A stretch of 64,000 nt of DNA from an uncultured Gammaproteobacteria bacterium (lineage in GTDB: Bacteria > Pseudomonadota > Gammaproteobacteria > UBA6429 > Thiohalophilaceae), in contig CALBTB010000004.1 of NCBI GenBank assembly GCA_937967995.1, forward strand, positions 62,001-126,000. The letters run 5' to 3'. The notes beneath the pieces are model-generated. The model was not told where the DNA came from. It did not search any database and saw only the letters and a program-made list of their open reading frames with translations. Numbering within the stretch: position 1 is the stretch's first letter; the number at the start of each line of letters is the position of its first letter. Below are positions 42,646 through 51,024 of this stretch, piece by piece. The translations under genes were made by a program, and so were the position numbers.

Positions 42646-43452
42646 ATGCAACTCAAAAACCTCACCACCTATATTTTCCTGCTGCTCATTTTTTCTATTG
42701 CGCCTGGATTTGTCGCAGCACAGGATGACCCGACCCGGCCTGTCGAAGCCGGTCCTGGTGGCAAAATCAAACTTGAACCCAAATTCCGAACCAGGGCAGA
42801 AACACTTTACGAATGGCATGCACATGCCTCGTGGGAGAGTCGCTATGTCACAGAAGGAAGAGATAATCTTTCAGGTGACGGAATTGTCTCTTTATCATCC
42901 GAATTTGTAATTGACAATCTCAGCATCATCCCCTGGATTGCCGATAGTCCGGGTACGGATTATTCCGAGTTTAACCTCAACATCGTATACGGGTTTAAAT
43001 TAAACGATCAGCTGGATATCTATACCGGTTATAACCATATCCAGGCGCGTGAAGCGGGTGTCAGCAGTAATGACAATGAACTCAGTGTTGATCTGGCTTA
43101 TAAAATCAGAAAACGATTGAACCTGCTTGCCAGTGTTTACCACTCTTTTGATGCTGAAGGTTCATTTATGGAGCTGGCTGTCTCATCGGGGTTTCCGTTA
43201 CAGCAGAAAAAAATCAAGCTGGGAGTAAAAGCCATTCTTGGTGCCAATGCCGGCTATATTGCAGACGGGCATCGCGGCCTGAATCACATGCAAGTTCGAT
43301 TAAACCTGGCCTATCAACCGCAGGACGCGATTGATCTCAACACCTTTGTCGGATACAACCTGGCAATAAATCGTGACGAAGATCGCTATAGTGGCGATGA
43401 ACTGTTACGGGATTTTTTCTGGGCGGGGCTTGGTCTTGCCTACCGGTTTTAA
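42646..43452 (+). CDS. Putative outer-membrane beta-barrel protein
   Basis: This 268-residue protein has a signal peptide (about 1-25, FLLLIFSIAPGFVAAQ). Alternating hydrophobic/polar strands run to a terminal Phe (GLGLAYRF), the usual outer-membrane insertion signal. The stretch HASWESRYVTEGRDNLSGDG and FNLNIVYGFKLNDQLDIYTG resembles TorF-like putative porins. Ligand and role are unknown. It stands alone, with the large regulator gene 127 bases downstream on the same strand. Confidence 0.72.
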   Translation: MQLKNLTTYIFLLLIFSIAPGFVAAQDDPTRPVEAGPGGKIKLEPKFRTRAETLYEWHAHASWESRYVTEGRDNLSGDGIVSLSSEFVIDNLSIIPWIADSPGTDYSEFNLNIVYGFKLNDQLDIYTGYNHIQAREAGVSSNDNELSVDLAYKIRKRLNLLASVYHSFDAEGSFMELAVSSGFPLQQKKIKLGVKAILGANAGYIADGHRGLNHMQVRLNLAYQPQDAIDLNTFVGYNLAINRDEDRYSGDELLRDFFWAGLGLAYRF

Positions 43453-43579
43453 ACATCGCAACCTGCCTTAAACTGTCAACCAGTTCACAATTCAAGTGCC
43501 TATAGTGGTGTAGTCATCACTATGTTGGTTACCATCAATTAACACTAATAAAAGTATTAATGTCAGGGAGCATACAGGC

Positions 43580-46500
43580 ATGACAAGTCTGGAGCTGCGT
43601 CTGATGGGCGGACTGGCGTTCCGCCAGCTGGACGTTGAGAAGATTATTAAAGTTAAAAAGGCCCGTGTCTTACTCGCCTATCTTGCCCTGCATCCGAACC
43701 AGTCACAATCCAGGACATTTCTTGCCGGCCTGCTCTGGCCGCATAGTAAACCCGATAAGGCTCAACAGAGTCTACGCCGTGCTGTTAACGAATTACGAAA
43801 ACACATTACCGATTTTGACCAGTTTGTCATTTCGGATGAGAAAAACCTGACGATTAATTCCGACCATGTAAAAGTCGATGTGCTCAGGTTCGAACGCCTG
43901 GCCAGATCATCAACAGCTCAACATCTTGAAAACTGTCGTCATATCTACCAGCAAGGTCGTTTGCTGGACGGGTTACAAATTCAGTCGACAGCATATAACC
44001 GATGGCTTAATGAATACACCGACCACATACAACAGGTTTACATGCGTGTTCTTCAGGACTTATCAGAGCAATATTTGCTGGATGGCAGGCATGAATCAGC
44101 TATTGCACTTAATCAGGAAATGATTGAAATCAATCCCGCAAGTGAAATTGCACACCGCAACCTGATGCTATTGTATAGCAAAACCAACCATCCAAGAAAA
44201 TTCATGCAACAATATGATGATTGCTGCAGGATATTATCTATCACATCCGGTGACCTGCCTGAACAGGCTACCACCGATCTGTATCACGCGCTGTTAAACT
44301 CGGCAAAAGACCAGCCAACAGCAAACCGGGTAAATTACCCGGCCGTTAGTTCAAGTCCGCGTTACTATGAACGTGAGATGACCCGAATCTTTACCCACGC
44401 CAGAATCAATGCGGATTCACAAGCCAGCCATGTATTTCTGATTCATGGAATGGCCGGACTCGGTAAAAGTTATCTGGCGCAAAACACATGCGCCATGTTA
44501 CAGCAAAAAGGCTTTGCGGTTTTTCGAACCAGATTTTTTGACAGCAAGTATCATTGCAACGATGGATTGCAGGATTTGCTGATTGAATTAACACAACGAA
44601 ATGAGAAGCCAAATAACGTCGATACATTCGTGCAACAACTGACGGACTCTGAGGATCATAACGATCTACATGCTGCTGCTTTTTACAGCATGCTACAAAT
44701 CCCCCTGCCCGCTGACATGCATGGCCTTTATTCCGCTATCGATCATTCGCAACGTATTCTAACACAGGCACAGGTAATTACTTATCTGATACGGCAACAC
44801 ACCCGGTCTCGAAAAGTGGTGATCTGCGTTGATGATTTACAATTTGCCTGCCAGCAAAGCATCGAAATTCTGAAACTGGTGTTTTCTGAATGCCGTACCA
44901 CGGGCTGTCAGTTTGTATGCACCTATGACACTCCCGATAAAATTCCATCACTATCAATTGAAGAAAATCCCGTCACAAAAATTCATCTTACCAATTATTA
45001 TGACAGACGTGATGCGCTGACACTGACGTGGTCTTCAAGATTACATACGATCAATTCGGCTGCAAAACCTGATTCACTGACCGAAATTATCACTGCTTAT
45101 CTCGATGCAATGACCGATCCCGAACGCGATGCGCTTCTGAGTGCTGCAATCCTGGGAATGCGTTTTGATCTGTATGCGCTGTATCATCTCCTAGAAGATA
45201 AATCATTTTCAGTTTCATCCTTGATCGACGCCGGTTTTCTCTGTGAATCACATGAATATCTGTATTTTTCACATCAATATATTCAGGAAATTCTGTATCA
45301 CTCTATTGACGAAGACACGCTTACGAAGAAACACCTGGCCGCGGCGGAATATTTTAAAGCAGTCGACCATCGACGATACACGTTCCATCTACTGCGTTGC
45401 CGCAGCCAGTTACAGGGTGATGCCTGTTTAACATCTGCCCGATTCATGCAGGACATGTTCAGACCAAATATTGCCTGCTGGTACTTTGACCGGGCCATCG
45501 CCCTGTCGACGAATGCAGAAGATCGATTCAGGGCGGCAATTGAGAAGGCCGACATGATGCTGGACTTTAGCCGACATGTCGCTGCATTACGTGCATATGA
45601 GCAGGCAATTAAACTCGCAGTAGCACCTGATGACAGGGCATTGGCTGGTCTGGGTATGGCCGCCTGTTTGCTGGAACTCGGCCATACTCAACCCGCCAGT
45701 CAATTATTGTCATCAACCAGGCAGCAACTCGCTCATTGCACTGACCATCTCACACTTGCCAGGCTGTATTTCTACCTGTTTAAACAGGCAAGCAAGAGTA
45801 ATGACCTCGAATGGGAAAAATACATCAAGCTGGCGCAGGAACACGCCAGACGCGCCGATGCTGCGAAGTGGTTGTCGACTATTTTATGTGAAACAGGCTA
45901 TCAGGAATTACGACGACTGAATATCAATGCATCTGATTCCTCATTTAATGAAGCACTGACCATTGCACAGGCATACAATTTTGTTCGAATCGAGATGCTG
46001 GTCATGCTTGGAAAAGCGGAACTTGCCTTAAACAATCTCGACTTTGCAACAATGAATACACAGCTGGATAAAGCCATTGCCCTGGCAAATCAGTTACAGG
46101 ATGAAAATGCCCTGTCGACTATCTGCCTATTGTCATGCAGACAAAACTATTATTGTGGTATGTTTGAAAAGATGCAGCTTCTTGCTGCACGTGCCGCCAA
46201 TCATGCAAAAAAGGCAGGCGATGATATAAAGAATTATCATGCAATCCAGTTACGACAACTTGCCGGTTATTATCTACAGGACGAACAACCAGTTCCTGAT
46301 GTTACCCCGATATACGATACATACATTTCCTACGCTGTACATTCATTAACAAGTAATTCACGGCTATTTGCTGAACAACAACTCAAACTTGTCCTGAAGG
46401 AGATGCAATCGCTCCCGGCAACACTTGCACTTGAAACCGGATTTATTGCCATCGAGGATTGCATCAAACACAGCTTATGGGAAATTGGTGAAAATATTGC

Positions 46501-46705
46501 CGATCAGATGATAATCCTGATGCGTTATCAGCCCATAGCACTTTATATGCTGAGTGTTGAGCGTTTACGGGTAATTTCCGGCACAGGAGGAAATGTTACT
46601 AACGGTAAAAATCGCGCCGAAATACAGGACTTGCTGACACAAAGCCAACATTATGGATTAAAATTACACACGCCTGCTTACACGCAAAACCTTGTTAGGG
46701 AATAA
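43580..46705 (+). CDS. Large BTAD/AAA-ATPase/TPR transcriptional regulator
   Basis: This 1041-residue protein has an N-terminal winged helix of the SARP/AfsR type (about 1-95, KARVLLAYLALHPNQSQSRT; LLWPHSKPDKAQQSLRRAVN). A bacterial transcriptional activation domain follows (about 98-245). The AAA/NACHT-like ATPase has Walker A HGMAGLGKSY (289-298) and Walker B VVICVDDLQF (about 412-421). A long helical TPR-like C-terminal half runs from about 590 to 1041. It is likely a signal-integrating activator of neighbouring or distant genes. It is somewhat AT-richer than its surroundings by eye and lies beside two methyltransferases and a barrel protein. Confidence 0.85.
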   Translation: MTSLELRLMGGLAFRQLDVEKIIKVKKARVLLAYLALHPNQSQSRTFLAGLLWPHSKPDKAQQSLRRAVNELRKHITDFDQFVISDEKNLTINSDHVKVDVLRFERLARSSTAQHLENCRHIYQQGRLLDGLQIQSTAYNRWLNEYTDHIQQVYMRVLQDLSEQYLLDGRHESAIALNQEMIEINPASEIAHRNLMLLYSKTNHPRKFMQQYDDCCRILSITSGDLPEQATTDLYHALLNSAKDQPTANRVNYPAVSSSPRYYEREMTRIFTHARINADSQASHVFLIHGMAGLGKSYLAQNTCAMLQQKGFAVFRTRFFDSKYHCNDGLQDLLIELTQRNEKPNNVDTFVQQLTDSEDHNDLHAAAFYSMLQIPLPADMHGLYSAIDHSQRILTQAQVITYLIRQHTRSRKVVICVDDLQFACQQSIEILKLVFSECRTTGCQFVCTYDTPDKIPSLSIEENPVTKIHLTNYYDRRDALTLTWSSRLHTINSAAKPDSLTEIITAYLDAMTDPERDALLSAAILGMRFDLYALYHLLEDKSFSVSSLIDAGFLCESHEYLYFSHQYIQEILYHSIDEDTLTKKHLAAAEYFKAVDHRRYTFHLLRCRSQLQGDACLTSARFMQDMFRPNIACWYFDRAIALSTNAEDRFRAAIEKADMMLDFSRHVAALRAYEQAIKLAVAPDDRALAGLGMAACLLELGHTQPASQLLSSTRQQLAHCTDHLTLARLYFYLFKQASKSNDLEWEKYIKLAQEHARRADAAKWLSTILCETGYQELRRLNINASDSSFNEALTIAQAYNFVRIEMLVMLGKAELALNNLDFATMNTQLDKAIALANQLQDENALSTICLLSCRQNYYCGMFEKMQLLAARAANHAKKAGDDIKNYHAIQLRQLAGYYLQDEQPVPDVTPIYDTYISYAVHSLTSNSRLFAEQQLKLVLKEMQSLPATLALETGFIAIEDCIKHSLWEIGENIADQMIILMRYQPIALYMLSVERLRVISGTGGNVTNGKNRAEIQDLLTQSQHYGLKLHTPAYTQNLVRE

Positions 46706-46726
46706 AATAATTTAATAACAAACAAC

Positions 46727-47485
46727 ATGTCACCCTCGGACTTCAAGGATCATTTTTCGAGTCATTCTGAACAATACAAACGGTTCCGGCCCAGTTACCC
46801 GCCTGAATTATTTGAGTTCCTGGCCAGACTTTGCCCCAGCCGGAACACGGCATGGGACTGTGCAACCGGCTCAGGTCAGGCAGCTCATCATCTGGCCAAG
46901 CTGTTTGATCAGGTCTATGCAACTGATGCCAGTGCAGAACAGGTTCGACAATCTCTGCCACATGAAAAGATTATATTCAGTGTTATGCGGGCAGAATCGC
47001 CTGACTTCGATCCCAACAGTATTGATCTGATTACAGTCGCACAGTCTTTACACTGGTTTGAGCGGACAAAATTTTACCAGGCAGCCCATCGTGTGCTACG
47101 CAAAGGGGGCATCCTGGCAGTCTGGTCATATAATCTTCTCAGCGTTGAGCCGCAAATCGATAGTGTGCTGCAGCATTTTTATACTGAAGTCGTTGGTGAA
47201 TACTGGCCACCGGAAAGAAAGTTCGTCGAACAGGGATTTCCCGCCATGCCGGAAACTTTCAAGTCTTACCAGGCACCACCTTTTTCCATGCAGACACGCT
47301 GGCACCTGGAGGACCTGCTGGGTTATGTCGGCACCTGGTCGGCCTGTAAATATTATCAGGATGATACCGGGAACAATCCGGTCGATATCCTGGCAGACGA
47401 ATTACAGGGCCTATGGTCCGATCCACTCGATAACAAGCTGGTGAACTGGCCCCTGAGACTCATGATAGGTAAGAAAGTCGGATAA
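46727..47485 (+). CDS. Class I SAM-dependent methyltransferase
   Basis: This 252-residue methyltransferase has SAM motif I AWDCATGSGQAAHHLAKLF (about 43-61). The acidic Asp follows in VYATDASAEQV, then DLITVAQSLHWFERTKFYQA and HRVLRKGGILAVWSYN. The sequence resembles the Methyltransf_11 proteins with the LHWF motif, close to yeast trans-aconitate-type and UbiE-like folds; the substrate is unknown. It starts 21 bases after the large regulator and may share its transcript. Confidence 0.87.
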   Translation: MSPSDFKDHFSSHSEQYKRFRPSYPPELFEFLARLCPSRNTAWDCATGSGQAAHHLAKLFDQVYATDASAEQVRQSLPHEKIIFSVMRAESPDFDPNSIDLITVAQSLHWFERTKFYQAAHRVLRKGGILAVWSYNLLSVEPQIDSVLQHFYTEVVGEYWPPERKFVEQGFPAMPETFKSYQAPPFSMQTRWHLEDLLGYVGTWSACKYYQDDTGNNPVDILADELQGLWSDPLDNKLVNWPLRLMIGKKVG

Positions 47486-47489
47486 CCTG

Positions 47490-47888
47490 TTGGTCGTTCT
47501 GAAACTAATCCATGTAACGTGTGCGGCATTGTCGATTTGCGGTTTCTTTTATCGCGGCCTGCTGAAATTCTATGCGCCACATCGCTTGCAGCGTCGATGG
47601 CTTAAAGTCCTTCCGCATGTCGTTGATACTGTCCTGCTGGCGTCCGCTATTGCCATGCTCGTTCAGTATAAACTTAACCCGTTTTTACAGCCCTGGTTGT
47701 TGCTCAAGATTGGGCTGTTGTTGATTTATATTTTTCTGGGGCTGATGACCCTGCGTTTTAGTCAAACCCGTCGTTCAGGCCTTATCAGTTTTGTCCTGGC
47801 GATTGCGGTGTTTGCCTGGATCGTAATGATTGCACTGACCAGACAAGCATGGCCATTTAATGTTATCCTGACTGGCATCACAAACTGA
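47490..47888 (+). CDS. SirB2 family membrane protein
   Basis: This 132-residue inner-membrane protein has four transmembrane segments. Family features are LKLIHVTCAALSICGFFYRG, LPHVVDTVLLASAIAML, WLLLKIGLLLIYIFLGLMTL and FAWIVMIALTRQAWP. SirB2 proteins have unknown function. The start is a TTG 4 bases after the preceding stop, and no ATG is available in frame at the N-terminus. Confidence 0.85.
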   Translation: MVVLKLIHVTCAALSICGFFYRGLLKFYAPHRLQRRWLKVLPHVVDTVLLASAIAMLVQYKLNPFLQPWLLLKIGLLLIYIFLGLMTLRFSQTRRSGLISFVLAIAVFAWIVMIALTRQAWPFNVILTGITN

Positions 47889-47910
47889 GTGACAACCACG
47901 GGTTAGTGCA

Positions 47911-48951
47911 TTGGACTCCATCACCATAATCAAACCAGACGACTGGCACCTGCATGTCCGTGATGGAGACGTACTCAGGGATGTACTCGCTGACACTGCA
48001 CGATGTTTTGGTCGCGCCATCATCATGCCCAACCTGAAACCCCCCGTCACCACCACCGAGCAGGCGATTGAATACAGACAGCGAATTATGTCGGCACTGC
48101 CTGCGGGCTCAACTTTTGAACCCCTGATGACGCTTTATCTGACAGACAACACGCGTCCGGAAGAAATTAGCAAAGCCCGACAATCAAAGCAGGTAACGGC
48201 AGTAAAATATTACCCGGCCGGTGCCACCACCAACTCCGATGCCGGCGTGACCGATATCAAAAAGACGTATTCCACGCTCGAAACCATGGCAAAGGAAGGA
48301 ATGCCATTACTGGTTCACGGTGAAGTGACCGACCCGGATATCGATATCTTTGATCGTGAGAAAGTATTCATCGATCGCATCCTTGCACCGATCATGCAGC
48401 ACATACCTGAATTACGTATTGTCTTTGAACATATCACCACCGCCGATGCAGTGCAGTTTGTTGAAAGCGGGCCGGATAATCTGGCGGCGACAATCACGCC
48501 ACACCATTTGTTGTATAACCGTAACGAAATGTTTCGTGGTGGTATTCGACCGCATGCTTACTGCCTGCCGGTTCTTAAACGGGAAATTCACCGCCAGGCA
48601 TTAATTCAGGCCGCCACGTCCGGTAATCCGCGATTTTTCCTTGGTACCGACAGCGCCCCGCATGCGATTAACGCCAAACAGAGTGCCTGTGGCTGTGCCG
48701 GTATTTATAACGCACCGGTGGCGCTGGAAATTTATGCCACCGTGTTTGAGCAGGCCGGTAAACTGGAACAGCTGGAAAACTTTGCCAGCCATTATGGACC
48801 GCAGTTTTATCAGCTGCCCGTCAACAATTCCCGCATTACCCTACAGAAAAAGGACTGGCAGGTGGCAACACAACAGGCGTTTGGTAAGGAACGTATTCAA
48901 CCCATGTGTGCAGGAGAAACGTTGCACTGGCAGGTCGCCGGCAACGCCTAA
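47911..48951 (+). CDS. pyrC: Dihydroorotase (class II, PyrC type)
   Basis: This 346-residue zinc enzyme of pyrimidine synthesis interconverts carbamoyl-aspartate and dihydroorotate. Metal ligands are visible: His-x-His in DDWHLHVRDGD, carbamylated Lys in VKYYPAGATTNSDAG, His in LLVHGEVTD and FEHITTADAV, and the catalytic Asp in LGTDSAPHAINAK. The length matches E. coli PyrC (348). The start is a TTG, the only start near DSITIIKPDDW. Its stop overlaps that of the convergent TraB/GumN gene by 4 bases. Confidence 0.95.
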   Translation: MDSITIIKPDDWHLHVRDGDVLRDVLADTARCFGRAIIMPNLKPPVTTTEQAIEYRQRIMSALPAGSTFEPLMTLYLTDNTRPEEISKARQSKQVTAVKYYPAGATTNSDAGVTDIKKTYSTLETMAKEGMPLLVHGEVTDPDIDIFDREKVFIDRILAPIMQHIPELRIVFEHITTADAVQFVESGPDNLAATITPHHLLYNRNEMFRGGIRPHAYCLPVLKREIHRQALIQAATSGNPRFFLGTDSAPHAINAKQSACGCAGIYNAPVALEIYATVFEQAGKLEQLENFASHYGPQFYQLPVNNSRITLQKKDWQVATQQAFGKERIQPMCAGETLHWQVAGNA

Positions 48952-49832
48952 TACAAACGCTGCAACTGATAACCCTGCTTTTTCAGAATATTTAAAATAC
49001 CGTGTTCACCGGGCAGATGCAGGGCACCGACGGCAAAAAAGGCCTTGCCATTGACCATGTGCGGTTTCATGCGATCAACCATCAGATAATTGCGATTATT
49101 GATCAGGTTTTTCTCCATATAACTGGCAAGCGATTTATCCGTCTTTTGCATCTGTCTGTCACTAAATGCCTGTAACCCGGCCAGGTCACGATTGCGATAA
49201 AGGTTTAACATCGTATTGATCGCAACAGGCAGTTCAGCGTATTCACGAATCGCCTGCTCCAGAAAATTGATCTGCTGTGCAACCGACATGTTCTCAAACA
49301 CCGCCAGTTGCTCTTCTACCTGTTCAAGTCCACAGGTCGGTATACCACGCGACTGTGCCTGTTGGTAGAGCTTGAGATCCAGAAATACATTCGTCTGCGG
49401 TACCGGCATCATAAGCTGGGCAGCAACTGCCCATGGCTTCATTCGTCCTACGATCATTTCCGGCACACCATAATTCGCCATTAAATTTACCGATTGCCGG
49501 AAGTTGCGCTGACCAATCAGGTCCTGTAACTGTTTATCGGCCGGCAACATCATTTTGACCTGCGCCTGTAACATGGTCGACATATTCAGATCCAGTTCGG
49601 CACAAAAGTGCCGTGCCTGTTGCATGGCCGACTGGACCTGAACTGGTAACGTGGTGACAGAGGGATCATCCGAGTGAACCGTGCCAAACAGGAAACTGGC
49701 GTCATTATGCTTCCCGGAAATCTGCCATAGCAGCCCTTTGTCAAACTCCCCGGCCTGAATCGGCGTCGAAATACCAAACAGAACAAGTGTGATTACCCTG
49801 ATGACTGGACTAAAACGTGACATGATATTCAT
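48948..49832 (-). CDS. TraB/GumN family protein, exported
   Basis: This 294-residue protein is taken from the ATG with AGGT 5 bases upstream (MNIMSRFSPVIRVITLVLFG). It has a signal peptide ending near TPIQA and the two GxxH motifs of the TraB/PrgY/GumN family (FLFGTVHSDD at the N-terminus and FFAVGALHLPGEHGI near the C-terminus). These are proposed metal-dependent hydrolase/protease sites. The role in this organism is unknown. It is divergent from rnt. Confidence 0.85.
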   Translation of the reverse strand: MNIMSRFSPVIRVITLVLFGISTPIQAGEFDKGLLWQISGKHNDASFLFGTVHSDDPSVTTLPVQVQSAMQQARHFCAELDLNMSTMLQAQVKMMLPADKQLQDLIGQRNFRQSVNLMANYGVPEMIVGRMKPWAVAAQLMMPVPQTNVFLDLKLYQQAQSRGIPTCGLEQVEEQLAVFENMSVAQQINFLEQAIREYAELPVAINTMLNLYRNRDLAGLQAFSDRQMQKTDKSLASYMEKNLINNRNYLMVDRMKPHMVNGKAFFAVGALHLPGEHGILNILKKQGYQLQRLY

Positions 49833-49908
49833 TATTACCTGCAACCCTTTTAGTGATTTGATAACGGAATAACTATAAATCTAGCACTCTTTTCGATATC
49901 CTGTAGTG

Positions 49909-50565
49909 ATGGATATTGATCTAGATAACGATTCAGACAATCTGATTGCGACCCGGTTTCGCGGCTTCCTGCCGGTGATTATCGATGTTGAAACCGGTGG
50001 CTTTGACCCACTCAAGCATGCGCTGCTGGAAATTGCGGCCATCCCTGTTGTCCGTGATGAAAATGGCGTATTAACACCGGGTGCCACGATTGCCTGCCAT
50101 GTTGAACCATTTGAAGGCGCACAGATGGATCCCAAGGCACTGGAATTTACCGGAATTGATCCCTATCACCCGTTTCGTATGGCCAAACGGGAATGTGAAG
50201 CGCTGGAAATGGTATTTAAACCGATTCGCGCCCTGCTCAAGTCACACCAGTGCACGCGGGCAATCCTTGTCGGCCATAATGCTTTTTTTGATCTGAGCTT
50301 TCTTAAGGCAGCGATAGAGCGCTGCAATATCAAAAAACACCCGTTCCATTCATTCAGCTCGTTTGATACGGCCACCCTGGCCGGACTTGCCTACGGCCAG
50401 ACTGTACTGGCCCGTGCAGTGATGGCAGCCGGCATGCAGTGGGATGCAAACGAAGCACATTCGGCCATTTACGATGCGGAAAAAACGGCCCAGCTTTTTT
50501 GCAAGATCGTCAATGCCTGGGACAGCAAGATTGGTGTTCTCGAAGCAGAAAAAAGCCCGCGCTAG
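49909..50565 (+). CDS. rnt: Ribonuclease T
   Basis: This 218-residue DEDDh 3'-5' exonuclease trims tRNA and other stable RNA 3' ends. Exo I is VIIDVETGGFDPLKHALLEI (Asp and Glu ligands), Exo II is LVGHNAFFDLSFLKAA, and Exo III is EAHSAIYDAEKTAQLF (His and Asp). The length matches E. coli RNase T (215). An in-frame GTG lies one codon upstream. The stop codon lies within a terminator stem. grxD follows, converging from the other strand, as in many gammaproteobacteria. Confidence 0.95.
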   Translation: MDIDLDNDSDNLIATRFRGFLPVIIDVETGGFDPLKHALLEIAAIPVVRDENGVLTPGATIACHVEPFEGAQMDPKALEFTGIDPYHPFRMAKRECEALEMVFKPIRALLKSHQCTRAILVGHNAFFDLSFLKAAIERCNIKKHPFHSFSSFDTATLAGLAYGQTVLARAVMAAGMQWDANEAHSAIYDAEKTAQLFCKIVNAWDSKIGVLEAEKSPR

Positions 50566-50575
50566 GCGGGCTTTT
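50549..50575. terminator. Bidirectional terminator overlapping the rnt stop
   Basis: AAAAGCCCGC and GCGGGCTTTT pair around a 5-base loop, with A and T runs on the two flanks. The rnt TAG (50563-50565) is inside the loop/stem. It can serve both rnt (plus) and grxD (minus). Confidence 0.88.
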
Positions 50576-50598
50576 ACAGATCTTTAAATAATGATTAA

Positions 50599-50913
50599 TC
50601 AGTTTGCTGCGCCGTTAACCATATTTTGTAATTCGCCTTTTTGATATAACTCCAGCGTAATGTCACAACCACCGATCAATTCACCGTTGATATAAATTTG
50701 CGGGAAGGTCGGCCAGTTCTGGTAACGCGGCAGGTTTTCAAAAATTTCCGGATCCATCAGCACGTTCACATGCGCAAATTCCTTGCCGCACGATTGCAGT
50801 GCCTGCGCGGCACGGCTGGAGAAACCACATTGGGGCATCTGCGGTGTGCCCTTCATGAAAATCACAACCGGATTTTCTTTTACTATCTTGTCAATTCGTT
50901 CCAGGACGTCCAT
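50599..50913 (-). CDS. grxD: Monothiol glutaredoxin, Grx4 type
   Basis: This 104-residue protein is taken from the ATG behind GAGGTG, giving MDVLERIDKIVKENPVVIFM. The CGFS active site (GTPQMPQCGFSSRAAQAL), WPTFPQIYINGELIGGCDI and the terminal helix are diagnostic. Grx4 binds a bridging [2Fe-2S] cluster with glutathione and delivers Fe-S clusters. It converges on rnt through a shared terminator. Confidence 0.96.
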   Translation of the reverse strand: MDVLERIDKIVKENPVVIFMKGTPQMPQCGFSSRAAQALQSCGKEFAHVNVLMDPEIFENLPRYQNWPTFPQIYINGELIGGCDITLELYQKGELQNMVNGAAN

Positions 50914-51024
50914 TGCTATACACCTCGATTCTTTCACTGTGAATGATTCACTGTTACAGCCAGCCCGGCATTGTACACGTCAGGGCGGTGTTCAGCGAGT
51001 CAATATGGGCAAGTGACGGTCATT

